Source: Starkeya sp. ORNL1
Lineage (GTDB): Bacteria > Pseudomonadota > Alphaproteobacteria > Rhizobiales > Xanthobacteraceae
NCBI RefSeq assembly: GCF_012971745.1
Contig: NZ_CP048834.1
Location: forward strand, 2,914,001 to 2,978,000
Direction: 5' to 3'
DNA length: 64,000 nt
Shown here: positions 43,026 through 51,733 of the stretch, piece after piece
How positions within the stretch are numbered: position 1 is the stretch's first letter
Layout: every line of letters begins with the position of its first letter
Translations under genes and position numbers: made by a program
Notes under the pieces: generated by a model
The model's database searches: none
What the model was told of the DNA's origin: nothing
The model's input: only the letters and a program-made list of their open reading frames with translations

Positions 43026-43409
43026 TCAAGTTGCGTGCGTGAAGGTCGCCGAGGTCACCTGCACCAGCTGTCCGGTGGTGATGCTGGTCGAGGTCAGCAC
43101 GATGTCGGTGGCGCTGGTGCCGACCGTCAGGTTGTTGACGATGACGTTGCCGTTGCTGTCCTTGATGCGGGCGACCGCAGCGGTGCCGGTGGCATTGGCC
43201 GCGCTGTCTTCGATCGCCGGCGTGGTGTCAAGCGTGAGCACCGAGCCCGACACCGTGCCGCACGGATCGGCCAGCGTCAGGATGGCGAGCACCGAGGCAA
43301 AGCCGGTGGTGGCGATTTCCAGCGTGCCCGGGCCGGAGCCGGCGTCGATGGCATCGGCGACGGCCTGCATGCGGGCAGTTTTCAGGGCGGCGGCGTAATT
43401 CACGGCCAT
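43026..43409 (-). CDS. Phage tail-region structural protein
   Basis: A 127-aa protein (MAVNYAAALKTARMQAVADA, then strands TLEIATTGFASVLAILTLAD and TDIVLTSTSITTGQLVQVTS). Helix followed by a small beta domain, as in collar or decoration proteins. The frame extends upstream to 43787 but only this part has protein-like sequence. No family recognised. Confidence 0.65.
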   Translation of the reverse strand: MAVNYAAALKTARMQAVADAIDAGSGPGTLEIATTGFASVLAILTLADPCGTVSGSVLTLDTTPAIEDSAANATGTAAVARIKDSNGNVIVNNLTVGTSATDIVLTSTSITTGQLVQVTSATFTHAT

Positions 43410-43458
43410 GGCTATTGGCTCCTGGGACGCATTGAGGTCGGCTTGGGAGGGGGAAAGA

Positions 43459-43815
43459 TCAGGTCGGGACGCGGCGCAAGCGCAGGCTCGCGTGCCAGCG
43501 CGCGCCGCCCATCGGGGTGAAGACTGGCTCGGCCAGGAAGATGAAGGTGCAGGCTTCCTCGAGCAGCGGGTCGGTCCAAATGAAGGGCAGGCACCCCGCC
43601 GCGCAGGTGTCGAACCAGAAATTGTAGAGCGTGGCCTTTTCAGTCCCGATAAGGCGCACCGAGCCGGAAAGGTCCGACAGCTTGCCGGAGTAGCGCCGGC
43701 GGGTGAGCGGCGCGCCGATCTCCGGATCCACCACCGCGGTGAGCCCGGCCATCGGCTGATAGGTGAAGCCCTCGCGCAGGAAGGCACTCACCAGCAGCGC
43801 GGGGAAATCAGCCAT
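43459..43815 (-). CDS. Phage minor tail protein
   Basis: A 118-aa protein beginning MADFPALLVSAFLREGFTYQ, with Trp/Phe-rich FWFDTCAAGCLPFIWTDPLL and a C-terminal WHASLRLRRV. Position after the tape measure and size fit the lambda M/L-type minor tail proteins. ATG 43815 overlaps the tape-measure stop (TGATG). Confidence 0.65.
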   Translation of the reverse strand: MADFPALLVSAFLREGFTYQPMAGLTAVVDPEIGAPLTRRRYSGKLSDLSGSVRLIGTEKATLYNFWFDTCAAGCLPFIWTDPLLEEACTFIFLAEPVFTPMGGARWHASLRLRRVPT

Positions 43816-45860
43816 CACGCGCCCCGTATGATGCGGCGATTGCCGACGGCGAACGAGCCGCGCATGGTCGGGTTGAATTTACCCTGCCCCATGGCCTGCT
43901 GCACCGTGCCGATGATGACCTCATTGACCTGGTTGCCGTCAGAATCCTCGCCGCCATCGCGCGCCTGCACGTCGGCGCCGAGGTAGTTGGTGATCTTGTT
44001 CACGACGGTGGGCCGGCGAGAGCCGCCGGCCACCTCGGCGCGAGAGAGCACGCGCTCACCCACCTGCAGGATCGCCGGGCGCTCGTCCGGCGCCAGGAAC
44101 CCACCGCCGCTATGGAAGCGCTGGGCGTTGAGGAACATCTCGGCCGGAAATGCGCCGCGATTGCCGCCACCGGCACCGACCAGGCCGCCGGAGTGGCGGA
44201 AGGTCGGCACCACCATCGGGCCGGCGCCGCCGACCACGCCAACCGCCGCGCCGCCTGCGCCGGGGAACAGCGAGCCGAGCAGCATCGAGAGCAGCCGCTG
44301 CGTCGCCAACTTGGTGAGGTCGGCGATGATCGAATTCGTCAGATCCGAGAAGCTCAGCTTTCCTGTGGTGGCAAAGCGCGCGAACGCATCGCCGATGCCG
44401 TCGAGCACGTCTGTCGTCAGATTCTCGGTGGCCGTGGCCATGTCCTGCGCGCTCTTGAGATAGTCGTCGAAGGCACGGGTGAACCCGGAGCCGGCGTCCG
44501 TGGCCTTGTCCAAGGCCTGACGGCTGGCCTTGTCCATCTCATCTCCAGCATTCGCCACGGCGCGGCTATAGGTGTCCTGCGTGATCTTGCCTTTGCCGAG
44601 CAATTCGTTGAGGCGGGAGATCTCGTCGGCATAGTTTTCCGCCGCAGTGCGCGTTTCCCGATAGACGCGCTGGCCATCGGATTCGAGCCGGCGGGCATAT
44701 TGCTCCTGCGCGCGGTCGGCCTCCTGCGCCTTCTTCTTGTTCTCCTCCAGTTGCTTGTTCTGGTCGAACAGCGCGCCGGCGCTTTTGCGGATTGCCTCGG
44801 TCAGCCAGTCGGGGCCGCCCTGGCCGCGTGCCGCGAAACCTTCGATGAATTTCGACCGCTCGTCGCCGGCAAGCTTCAGGGAGTTCTCGATCTCGCGCAG
44901 CACATTGATGCTGTCGCTGATCCCCTTCATCGTGTTGCTGAGGCCGAGCAGCGCGAGTTGCGCGTCGGAGGCCGTGCCCGCGAGATAGGCGGTACGGGCG
45001 GCGGCAATATCCATTGCCCGGTGGAATTCCCCACCACGCTCCGCCGCCTTGATCAACTCAGTCGACATATCCCGCAGCGACGGCGTCGCATTGCCGATCT
45101 CGGCCACATCTCGTGCGAATGCGGTCACGTCCGGTCGTCCGGCCGCAACACTCTCCTGGAAGCGGCGAATCGCGTCCTCGAACGGCGCAAACCGCTGGTT
45201 CAGTTCATCGCCGCCGGTGACATTGCCAAGCGGGTCGAGAGAGGAAGTATTGAAACCCGCCGCAAACTTCGCCGACCAATTATCATAGGCCACGGTCAGC
45301 TTGCGAAGGTTTTCCGTGGCCTGCAGGGACGCAACTTCCCGAATCTCCTGGGCGAAGTTTTCGGCGCCTTTGCCGGCGCTATCCATCGACGCTTTCAGGT
45401 CATCGGTCAGCTGCTTGCTCTCGTCGAGAGCACCGTTCAGATCTTCGGTGTCGCCCGACAAGGCATCGAGTGCAAACGAAGCGACATAGCCGGCGGCAGC
45501 AAGGCCACCGAGTGCCAAGGTCGTTGGGTTGATGAGGCTAAGCAACCCCTGCCCAACCGCGCCGATGATGCCCTTCACGCCGCGATCGCCCATGATCTGG
45601 CTGATCTGGGCACCCTGCTGAATCAGCACGGTGAAGGGCGACTGTCCGGAAGCAAGCGAAACGCCAATATCCGAAAGCTGGGCAGCGAGATTGCCCACCT
45701 CGTGCGTCGCCAGCTTGTTGACGGATGCCGCGGCCTGCTGGGACCTGGCGGACAGCTTGTCGAGTGCTACGGCACCCTCATTGCCGACGGCATTGAGCTC
45801 CGCCCGCACCTTGCCGCCGTCGATCACCTGAAGGCGCACATTGACATTGCGATCAGCCAA
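43815..45860 (-). CDS. Tail tape measure protein (lambda H-like)
   Basis: A 681-aa protein: coiled-coil N-terminus (VRAELNAVGNEGAVALDKLS), the TMP_2-type segment LAAQLSDIGVSLASGQSPFT followed by VLIQQGAQISQIMGDRG, a hydrophobic region near residues 95-130, and a long helical, Gln/Lys/Ala-rich body (KAQEADRAQEQYARRLESDG). It sets tail length. The start is TTG 45860 with GAGGGAG 8 nt upstream, overlapping the stop of the frameshifted chaperone. Confidence 0.88.
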   Translation of the reverse strand: MADRNVNVRLQVIDGGKVRAELNAVGNEGAVALDKLSARSQQAAASVNKLATHEVGNLAAQLSDIGVSLASGQSPFTVLIQQGAQISQIMGDRGVKGIIGAVGQGLLSLINPTTLALGGLAAAGYVASFALDALSGDTEDLNGALDESKQLTDDLKASMDSAGKGAENFAQEIREVASLQATENLRKLTVAYDNWSAKFAAGFNTSSLDPLGNVTGGDELNQRFAPFEDAIRRFQESVAAGRPDVTAFARDVAEIGNATPSLRDMSTELIKAAERGGEFHRAMDIAAARTAYLAGTASDAQLALLGLSNTMKGISDSINVLREIENSLKLAGDERSKFIEGFAARGQGGPDWLTEAIRKSAGALFDQNKQLEENKKKAQEADRAQEQYARRLESDGQRVYRETRTAAENYADEISRLNELLGKGKITQDTYSRAVANAGDEMDKASRQALDKATDAGSGFTRAFDDYLKSAQDMATATENLTTDVLDGIGDAFARFATTGKLSFSDLTNSIIADLTKLATQRLLSMLLGSLFPGAGGAAVGVVGGAGPMVVPTFRHSGGLVGAGGGNRGAFPAEMFLNAQRFHSGGGFLAPDERPAILQVGERVLSRAEVAGGSRRPTVVNKITNYLGADVQARDGGEDSDGNQVNEVIIGTVQQAMGQGKFNPTMRGSFAVGNRRIIRGA

Positions 45861-46184
45861 CGTCGTGCTCCCTCAAATGCGCATGGATGGCACCGAGCGC
45901 GGCGCGCTCGGCCTCGGAGAAGAATTCGGCTGTCACGGCGGGCGGGCAGCCCTTGGCCGCGGCGAGCGCTGCCACGGCGGCATAATCAAAGCCGATCGGC
46001 ATCGGGCCCAGCGTGCGCAGTTGGTTGGATGAGGCGCGGAACGCGCTCCAGAACTGCTCGCCATCGAGCGAGCACGGCGCGTTCAGGCGATAGGCGCACT
46101 CATCGCAGCGGCCGGGGCAGGCGGCACAATAGGCTGCGCCGCCGCCGAAGTGCCATTCGGCGAGGGCGCTGATCCGTTTTTTTC
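45853..46184 (-). CDS. Tail assembly chaperone extension (GT product, -1 frame)
   Basis: This frame continues the upstream chaperone after a -1 slip at 46176-46182, giving a 224-aa fusion (116 residues of G plus ~108). It has no SD or plausible start of its own. The extension carries a Cys cluster (AAYCAACPGRCDECAYRL, then NAPC) that could bind zinc and the helical ATAEFFSEAERAALGAIHAH-like end. In lambda the GT protein recruits the tape measure for tail-tube assembly. Confidence 0.8.
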
Positions 46185-46526
46185 GGCGACCAGCAGCAGG
46201 GCCGGCACCACATATTCCTCGCGGAACACATCGCCGAGCGGATAGGTCTCCATCAGCGCGTCGATGCCCTCTGGCCATGGCGGCACATCTTCATCGCTAC
46301 CAACCATGGCCACCCCCTTCCATCCAATGATGGAAGCGCGCGCGAATGCCTTGATCAGTGCGACCGACCGTGCCACGCCGCCGGCGAGGATGGCGGCGCG
46401 GATTTCCTCCGGCATCTCGTCGCGCACCCGGGTGTCGACTTCGGTTCCAAAGGGCCGGACCTCAACTTCAACGCCACGGCCCAGCGGCAACCAATAGGGG
46501 CCGCTGGCGAGATTAAGTCGGATCAT
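46083..46526 (-). CDS. Tail assembly chaperone (G-like)
   Basis: A 147-aa protein between tail tube and tape measure, the canonical place of the lambda G chaperone. Seen: MIRLNLASGPYWLPLGRGVE, VRDEMPEEIRAAILAGGVAR and a disordered Ala/Pro tail after the slip site. Its ATG overlaps the preceding stop (ATGA). Most ribosomes should read this frame; a minority slip into the GT frame. Confidence 0.8.
   Translation of the reverse strand: MIRLNLASGPYWLPLGRGVEVEVRPFGTEVDTRVRDEMPEEIRAAILAGGVARSVALIKAFARASIIGWKGVAMVGSDEDVPPWPEGIDALMETYPLGDVFREEYVVPALLLVAEKNGSAPSPNGTSAAAQPIVPPAPAAAMSAPIA
46176..46182 (-). promoter_or_regulatory. Slippery heptamer for -1 frameshifting
   Basis: On the minus strand, codons GCC GAA AAA AAC contain the heptamer A-AAA-AAC, a classic slip site; a 7-A run covers 46177-46183. 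Moving to the -1 frame joins the G frame to an open frame of ~108 codons ending at 45853, exactly the lambda G/GT design. Confidence 0.85.
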
Positions 46527-46864
46527 GTTGCCTCGCGTTGTGCCGACTCCCTGAGCGATTTGCCGAGAGCCGCGATGACGGCGTTGAAGTTTTTCTGGTG
46601 GCGACCGCCGCCGGACGGCCCGAATTTCAAGGAACTATCGATATAGACACGTGTATTTGCGTCGGCTTGCGGCTCTATAATAAAGGTCATGTTCTCGCCC
46701 CAGGAGAACAACGACATGCCGGCCGAGGCCGTTACGCGAAGCAATGCCTCATCTGCTGACTTGAGCGACAACCCCGCGGCGGGAATTGCTTTCAACAAGT
46801 GACGGTAAACTAGCTCGGATGGATACGCGAATGCCTGCCATGTGCTTTGTGACGTGTTGAACAC
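46523..46864 (-). CDS. Hypothetical protein inserted in the tail cluster (moron)
   Basis: A 113-aa protein starting at GTG 46864. The segment SWGENMTFIIEPQADANTRV and the end RHQKNFNAVIAALGKSL resemble a small cytoplasmic family seen in many bacteria rather than a virion protein. It is AT-richer than its neighbours. Its SD (GGAGGG) lies inside a hairpin. Overlaps the chaperone start by ATGA. Function unknown. Confidence 0.6.
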   Translation of the reverse strand: MFNTSQSTWQAFAYPSELVYRHLLKAIPAAGLSLKSADEALLRVTASAGMSLFSWGENMTFIIEPQADANTRVYIDSSLKFGPSGGGRHQKNFNAVIAALGKSLRESAQREAT

Positions 46865-46867
46865 GTT

Positions 46868-46891
46868 GCCCTCCCAGGTTGCAAGGAGGGC
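46868..46891 (-). promoter_or_regulatory. Hairpin sequestering a ribosome binding site
   Basis: GCCCTCC at 46868-46874 (plus-strand reading) pairs with GGAGGGC at 46885-46891. On the transcript the 3' arm contains the SD 4-5 nt before GTG 46864. There is no T-tract, so it acts as an RNA fold rather than a terminator and would limit translation of the moron. Confidence 0.5.
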
Positions 46892-46908
46892 GACAATACC
46901 GTCAGAAA

Positions 46909-47859
46909 TCAGGCGTAGGAAGCCACGTCATTCACCAGCGTCGCCGTCATCATCGGGTCGCCGACCGCCGGGCGGGCCGCCTGCACGGCATAGGTGGCCT
47001 GAATGCCGGTGGGGCCGCTCACCGGGCGCTTCGGCACCGGCAGATAGGCCGCGGCGAAGGTGAAGGCGAGCTTCGCCGTCGCCGAGATGGTGAGCCCGAA
47101 TTCCAGCTCCACCGGGGTCTTGGCGATCGCCTGGTTGTACAGCGTCAGGCTGTCGTGCCGCACCACCAGCGATGCGCCGAGCACGGCAAGGCCCGGGTCG
47201 GCGCCGGCGATCAGGCCGTCGGCGCGGATCACCTCCACCGATTCCAGCGTGTTGGCGTAATTGAGTTGTGCCGACACCACATTGCCGAGCGCGGCGCCGG
47301 CGCGCTTCACCGAGCCCTGGAACTGGTTGAAGCGGGTGAGCTCCAGCTCGGACGGCGTGCCCGTCGCGGTCGAAGAGGTCGGCTCGTCTTCGTCCTGGCC
47401 GATGAAGCCGATAGTGGCGTTGACAAGGCCGGAGCGCTGCAGCTGCAGCGCCAGCGAATTGGCTACATAGCCCTTGTGCATCGAGAACGCCGGGATCTCC
47501 GGATGCCCGACCTCGCCGGATAGCGAGGGCAGGGCGGCCGAGGCCGTGGTGAACACGTGGCTGTAGACATCGTCATCAAGCTCGGTGGTGACCGGGGCGC
47601 CGAACAGCGCCTTCAGCCAGAAGCCGAAATAGCGCAGATCGACCGGCACCACCACGTCGCCGCCGGCATTGATGACATCGCCGGCCGGGGCCAGCGGGTC
47701 GCGGCCGAAGCCGAGCAGGTCGGAGGCGAGCAGGCCCTGTTCCTTGCCGAAGGCGGTCGAGACGAATGGCACCTTCTTGAAGCCGGAGACCGGCGCGGTG
47801 CCGTAAACCGACTCGAAGGCGATGGCCATGATGGCATTGATGCCAAGGGCGCGACCCAT
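46909..47859 (-). CDS. Major tail (tube) protein
   Basis: A 316-aa protein (MGRALGINAIMAIAFESVYG, GDVVVPVDLRYFGFWLKALF, VANSLALQLQRSGLVNATIG) of the phage tail-tube type found in Rhizobiales siphophages. Its size and its position between the tail-terminator-like gene and the chaperones support the call. It polymerises into the tail tube. Confidence 0.82.
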   Translation of the reverse strand: MGRALGINAIMAIAFESVYGTAPVSGFKKVPFVSTAFGKEQGLLASDLLGFGRDPLAPAGDVINAGGDVVVPVDLRYFGFWLKALFGAPVTTELDDDVYSHVFTTASAALPSLSGEVGHPEIPAFSMHKGYVANSLALQLQRSGLVNATIGFIGQDEDEPTSSTATGTPSELELTRFNQFQGSVKRAGAALGNVVSAQLNYANTLESVEVIRADGLIAGADPGLAVLGASLVVRHDSLTLYNQAIAKTPVELEFGLTISATAKLAFTFAAAYLPVPKRPVSGPTGIQATYAVQAARPAVGDPMMTATLVNDVASYA

Positions 47860-47888
47860 GGGACAATCTCCGGATGTGCGGGTGAGGG

Positions 47889-48320
47889 TCAGCCGAGCGG
47901 CGACGAGGTGAGGTAGATCAGTACGATGTTGAGCCGGGCGGTGCGCAGCGGCGAACCGGCATCCGAGCCGAGCACGTCGACATCCGGCGCTTCCGGCTCA
48001 CAATGATCGACCGCGCCACCAAGTATCGGGTCGGTGGCGATCGCCATGTCGATATCGCCGAAAATGGTGTCGAGCAGCGTCTCGGGCGTGCCATCCGAAC
48101 CGCCTTCGACCAGAATTTCGAGCACTGCGCGGTGCTCATAGGCATAGGAGGGCGGCGACAGCGTCACTTCCGGCTCGCCGGGGTCGCCGTCGCGCAGGAT
48201 GAGGTAGCCGCCGGGACCAACATTGTTGGGAACGTCAGCGTTGCGCTTCACATCCGCGCCGGGACACGCCGCCACCAAAAGGGCCTTGAGTGCCTCCAGG
48301 GCGGTCTCGCGCTTGCTCAC
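47889..48320 (-). CDS. Tail terminator / minor tail U-like protein
   Basis: A 143-aa protein starting at GTG 48320 (GTGA overlap with upstream stop): ETALEALKALLVAACPGADV, then LILRDGDPGEPEVTLSPPSY and LNIVLIYLTSSPLG. The size, strand-rich end and place before the tail tube fit a lambda U-type terminator. Confidence 0.7.
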   Translation of the reverse strand: MSKRETALEALKALLVAACPGADVKRNADVPNNVGPGGYLILRDGDPGEPEVTLSPPSYAYEHRAVLEILVEGGSDGTPETLLDTIFGDIDMAIATDPILGGAVDHCEPEAPDVDVLGSDAGSPLRTARLNIVLIYLTSSPLG

Positions 48321-48991
48321 TTCCGCCTCGCTGGCCAACTGTTGACGATGAGATCCGGCAGGCGCGAGCGCCAGCGATCGGCGGCGCCCTCGACATCGAA
48401 GCGCTTCCCGAGACGCACCTGCGGCACCAGGATGAAGATGACCGTTGTGGTGCGCCCGGCGAGGCGGGTCGACTTCACGCCCTTGCGGTTCGTGATGTTC
48501 GCCGCCGCGACGCCGCGGCCATTGACGCGGACATTGTCCGCCACCAGCAGCGAGGGCCGGCCACGCCGATAGACGAAGCGCAGCCGCAGCCCGGTGCGCC
48601 GTTCCCAGCCGCCGGGCGTGAGCCGCTCGGTGCCGGAGCCGTCGCGCTTCAGGCCCTTGGCGCCGGCCGCCGCCGTGGGAATGGCGAGGAAGAAGCCGTT
48701 CGGCGACTTGATCGGCACCCCGGAATTGAACACCGAGACGATGTCCGGAGCCCGCGAGAAGACGAGTCCGGCGGCGCGCAGCGAGACATCGGCGCGCGGA
48801 TAGACCTCCGAGCGCCAGGTGTTGGCCAGCCGCTGGCCGAGACCGGCGGAGGTGACCTGCGCGCGCAGATCGCCCTTGAGGCCCTCGGTGGCGACGCGGA
48901 TGCCCTTGGTCACCGCCTGCTCGGTGGCGGCGAGCTCCTCCGCCATGATCTGGCGCAGGTCGCCCTCGATGGTGACAGTGGGCACCAGCAT
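48317..48991 (-). CDS. DUF6441 phage protein
   Basis: A 224-aa basic protein: a helical start (LRQIMAEELAATEQAVTKGI), GQRLANTWRSEVYP, FNSGVPIKSPNGFFLAIPTA and LRLRFVYRRGRPSLLVAD. This matches the DUF6441 family of head-tail region proteins (functional equivalent of HK97 gp10 or lambda Z). The start ATG 48991 sits in TGATG; longer frames upstream are shadows. Confidence 0.75.
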   Translation of the reverse strand: MLVPTVTIEGDLRQIMAEELAATEQAVTKGIRVATEGLKGDLRAQVTSAGLGQRLANTWRSEVYPRADVSLRAAGLVFSRAPDIVSVFNSGVPIKSPNGFFLAIPTAAAGAKGLKRDGSGTERLTPGGWERRTGLRLRFVYRRGRPSLLVADNVRVNGRGVAAANITNRKGVKSTRLAGRTTTVIFILVPQVRLGKRFDVEGAADRWRSRLPDLIVNSWPARRK

Positions 48992-49305
48992 CAGGTGCCT
49001 CGGCAGCCACATGTCCACACCAGCCGCTCGGCATCGCGCCGCGGCGCGCCGGCGACGGTGTAGGTGGTGGCACCGACGACGAAGGAATCCCCCTCGCGAG
49101 GCGCCGCCACTTCGGCAATGCGGACATCGACCAGCGTCGTCGCCCGCACCAGCTGCGTGCCGCCGAACTCGGTGAGCTCGTCCGGCTGCCGGGTAATCAC
49201 CCGGCAAGCCACCCCAGCCCCAACCCCGCCCGCCTTGTACAGCGCGTCGTGCGGCAAGTGGGCATCGCGGAAATAGACGTCCACCTGCTCGTCATAGACG
49301 CCCAT
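48991..49305 (-). CDS. Phage head-tail connector protein
   Basis: A 104-aa protein: MGVYDEQVDVYFRDAHLPHD, then strands TTLVDVRIAEVAAPREGDSF and TTYTVAGAPRRDAERLVWTC. The small beta barrel and its place between the capsid block and DUF6441 suit an FII-type joining protein. Confidence 0.65.
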   Translation of the reverse strand: MGVYDEQVDVYFRDAHLPHDALYKAGGVGAGVACRVITRQPDELTEFGGTQLVRATTLVDVRIAEVAAPREGDSFVVGATTYTVAGAPRRDAERLVWTCGCRGT

Positions 49306-49313
49306 CGGCTCGC

Positions 49314-49646
49314 TCAGACGATGCCGGGCAGCAGCACCTTGCCGCTGGTGTCGCCGGAGGCCGCCGCGGCGAGCGCTACGCCGGCTTTGGTGTTGCTCGA
49401 TGCCGTGGTGGTGAAGTTCTTCGCGGTATTGTCCCAATAGAGCACCGCGCCTTCGGTCCAGGTCTGGCCGGTCGCCTTCGGCAGCGTGAAGACGCCGGAG
49501 CGGGAGAAGGCGACGGTGACACCCTGTGCAGCCGTGACATTGGCGACGGCCACGAGCACGCCGAGGAGATAGGCGACGCCACTGACGACGCCTCCGGACG
49601 GAGCGGTGAGGTCGACGGTGTCGCCCTTGCCGAGATAGGTCTTCAT
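49314..49646 (-). CDS. DUF2190 capsid cement/decoration protein
   Basis: A 110-aa protein, MKTYLGKGDTVDLTAPSGGV, VAYLLGVLVAVANVTAAQGV, EGAVLYWDNTAKNFTTTASS and a Gly-rich end KVLLPGIV. DUF2190 proteins bind the capsid surface. ATG 49646 has GGAG at 9 nt; an upstream TTG is not needed. Confidence 0.82.
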   Translation of the reverse strand: MKTYLGKGDTVDLTAPSGGVVSGVAYLLGVLVAVANVTAAQGVTVAFSRSGVFTLPKATGQTWTEGAVLYWDNTAKNFTTTASSNTKAGVALAAAASGDTSGKVLLPGIV

Positions 49647-49725
49647 GGGGATGGCTCCAGCCAAAGAGGGAGAGCGGCAGCGCCGTACGCACCGCCCGGA
49701 GATTCAGCCGCGTGAGGTGCGGGGA

Positions 49726-51711
49726 TCAGGCGCCGGTGTTGCGGTAGCCGCGACGGAAGTCGACCGCACCGCAGCCGAAGTCGTGCTCGACGCTCACCGC
49801 CAAGCCCTGGATGCCGAAAGGCTCATCGACGCGGATGCGCGGCGCGGTGTAGCCGTCAAGCAGGCCCCACTGCCAGTTCGCACCGAAGGTCGGGTCGACA
49901 TAGAGCTCCCAGGCGTTGCCGGTGATCTTGTTCGACACCACCGTCTCGAGCTTGCCCGAGAAGATGCTGACGTTGGACTGCTGGGTCGCCTGCAGCGGCG
50001 CCGTGAATTGCTCGGCCTCGCCTTCCTTGTCCGGGCCCACGAGGAGGATGCGCGGCGCCTGGTCGATTGGCTGGCCGCCGAGCGACTTCTGTTTGCGCAG
50101 CGCTGCACGGCCAAGCGAAACCGAGGTCACATTGATGGCCGCCACGGAAGCGGCAAGGTTGCCGTGATTGGTGTGGAACACCGCGGTGCTGTCTTCCAGC
50201 AAGGTTGGGCCGGCGCCGGAATTCACCGCCTTCATGGCGAAGAAAGTGGTGTCCTCGAACTGCGCGACCATGGTGCCCTGGTTGGAGATCACCTCGTCGA
50301 TTGCACCGAGATTGTCGTTCACCAGCATCTGGCGGGTGAAGTTGATGGCGATGCCGTAGGGCACCACGATCACACTTTCCTTCTTCTCCCCGAAGGTGCC
50401 GTACTGGATCTCACCTGCCTGGCTGAGCGGCAGAAGCGTCGGGAAATCGCCCGGGCGGATCACGTCGTGCGGACGGAAGTCATTGAAATTCTGCTGGCGG
50501 GCAAGACGCCGGTAGGTCGGCTCCGCGATCACATATCGGGCTTCCAGGCGAGCATTTATGGCGCCGGAGAAGATGATCGGGAAATCGCTGGTGGTGTGGA
50601 AGGCGCGCTCGAACACCTCGATGCGCTCGCGCGCGGTGCGGGGCATGGAGCGCGCATTGATGGCCACCGCAGCCATCTCGGACAGCGAATGGCCCATATA
50701 CTGGCGGGCAGCGTCCGACGGCGTCGACCGCTGGCCGGACGATTCCTGCATGCGGGCGACGAGAGCCTCGCGCAGCAACGGGCCGCGCACCTCCGGGTTC
50801 TCGGCGGAACGGCCGATATGGGCGTTGACGATGGTTGTGCGCTCGGAGCGGGCGGCGAGATCGTCGAGCACGATGCCGCGGAAGGCATCAATGCTGGTGC
50901 CGGCATTGATCGCGGCAGTCACGGCAGCATCCGCCATGCCGTGGGCGCGGCCGATGGTGGTGATCTCGGCGACACGGGCACGCTCGGCACGCACCGCGTC
51001 CTCGATGGACGGAGCGGCAGGCGCCGCCGGGACGGCACGAACCTCCGGCGCCGGGGCCGGCGACGGGGCAGCAAGCGGAGCGACGGTTGGCGTCGCCGGG
51101 GTCACATTACGACGCATGTCGTCGCTCTCCTCAATATGGGCCGAAGCCCGGGACGGATCGGTGGATTCGTTGCGGACCATCGCGCCGGGGTCGGCGGGAA
51201 TGGCCACGAGCGAGACCTCGAGGAGCTCCCAGCGGTCGGCCCGCCAGATCTCCTGGTTGTTCTCGACCGCGGTGAGGGTCCACGTGGTGACGCGGTAGCC
51301 GACCGAGATGCCGACGAGGTCGCCGCTTGCCACCATGGCTTCGGCGCGGCGGCCGGCCTCGGTGTCGGAAAAGCGGATGCTGCCGACCAGCTGGCCATTG
51401 GTGACGCGGGCCGACGTGACGACGCCGAGCACCTTGTCGATCGACGAGGAATCGTGGGTGTCGAGCAGGCGAACCTGGCCCTGCTCAACCCGACGGATGT
51501 CGATGGCATCCGCCGAAATCGCCAATTCTTCGAAGATGCCCCAGCGCCGCACGCGGGCGCCGGTGGAGAAGATGGCGTCGACGGTGCGGGCGCCCTCGTC
51601 ATAGGTCGTAGGCGCCAGGCGGGCGAGCATGTCGTCGCTCGCCCCACGCTGGACCGATGCGCCGGGCTCGAATCCGTCCGGCGTCGTCCGCGGATGCGCG
51701 GAACGCTTCAT
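49726..51711 (-). CDS. Prohead protease - major capsid protein fusion
   Basis: A 661-aa polyprotein. Residues ~10-190 form an S78/U35 prohead protease: RVEQGQVRLLDTHDSSSIDK (catalytic His) and ASGDLVGISVGYRV (catalytic Ser). A Pro/Ala-rich linker (APLAAPSPAPAPEVRAVPAA) and a delta-like helical segment follow, then an HK97-fold capsid (SGAINARLEARYVIAEPTYR, VPYGIAINFTRQMLVNDNLG, and WQWGLLDGYTAPRIRVDEPF). The protease must release the capsid protein by cutting in the linker. GGAG 6 nt upstream favours ATG 51711; in-frame ATGs at 51717 and 51723 are possible. Confidence 0.88.
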   Translation of the reverse strand: MKRSAHPRTTPDGFEPGASVQRGASDDMLARLAPTTYDEGARTVDAIFSTGARVRRWGIFEELAISADAIDIRRVEQGQVRLLDTHDSSSIDKVLGVVTSARVTNGQLVGSIRFSDTEAGRRAEAMVASGDLVGISVGYRVTTWTLTAVENNQEIWRADRWELLEVSLVAIPADPGAMVRNESTDPSRASAHIEESDDMRRNVTPATPTVAPLAAPSPAPAPEVRAVPAAPAAPSIEDAVRAERARVAEITTIGRAHGMADAAVTAAINAGTSIDAFRGIVLDDLAARSERTTIVNAHIGRSAENPEVRGPLLREALVARMQESSGQRSTPSDAARQYMGHSLSEMAAVAINARSMPRTARERIEVFERAFHTTSDFPIIFSGAINARLEARYVIAEPTYRRLARQQNFNDFRPHDVIRPGDFPTLLPLSQAGEIQYGTFGEKKESVIVVPYGIAINFTRQMLVNDNLGAIDEVISNQGTMVAQFEDTTFFAMKAVNSGAGPTLLEDSTAVFHTNHGNLAASVAAINVTSVSLGRAALRKQKSLGGQPIDQAPRILLVGPDKEGEAEQFTAPLQATQQSNVSIFSGKLETVVSNKITGNAWELYVDPTFGANWQWGLLDGYTAPRIRVDEPFGIQGLAVSVEHDFGCGAVDFRRGYRNTGA

Positions 51712-51733
51712 CACCATCTCCATGGGTTGAAAA

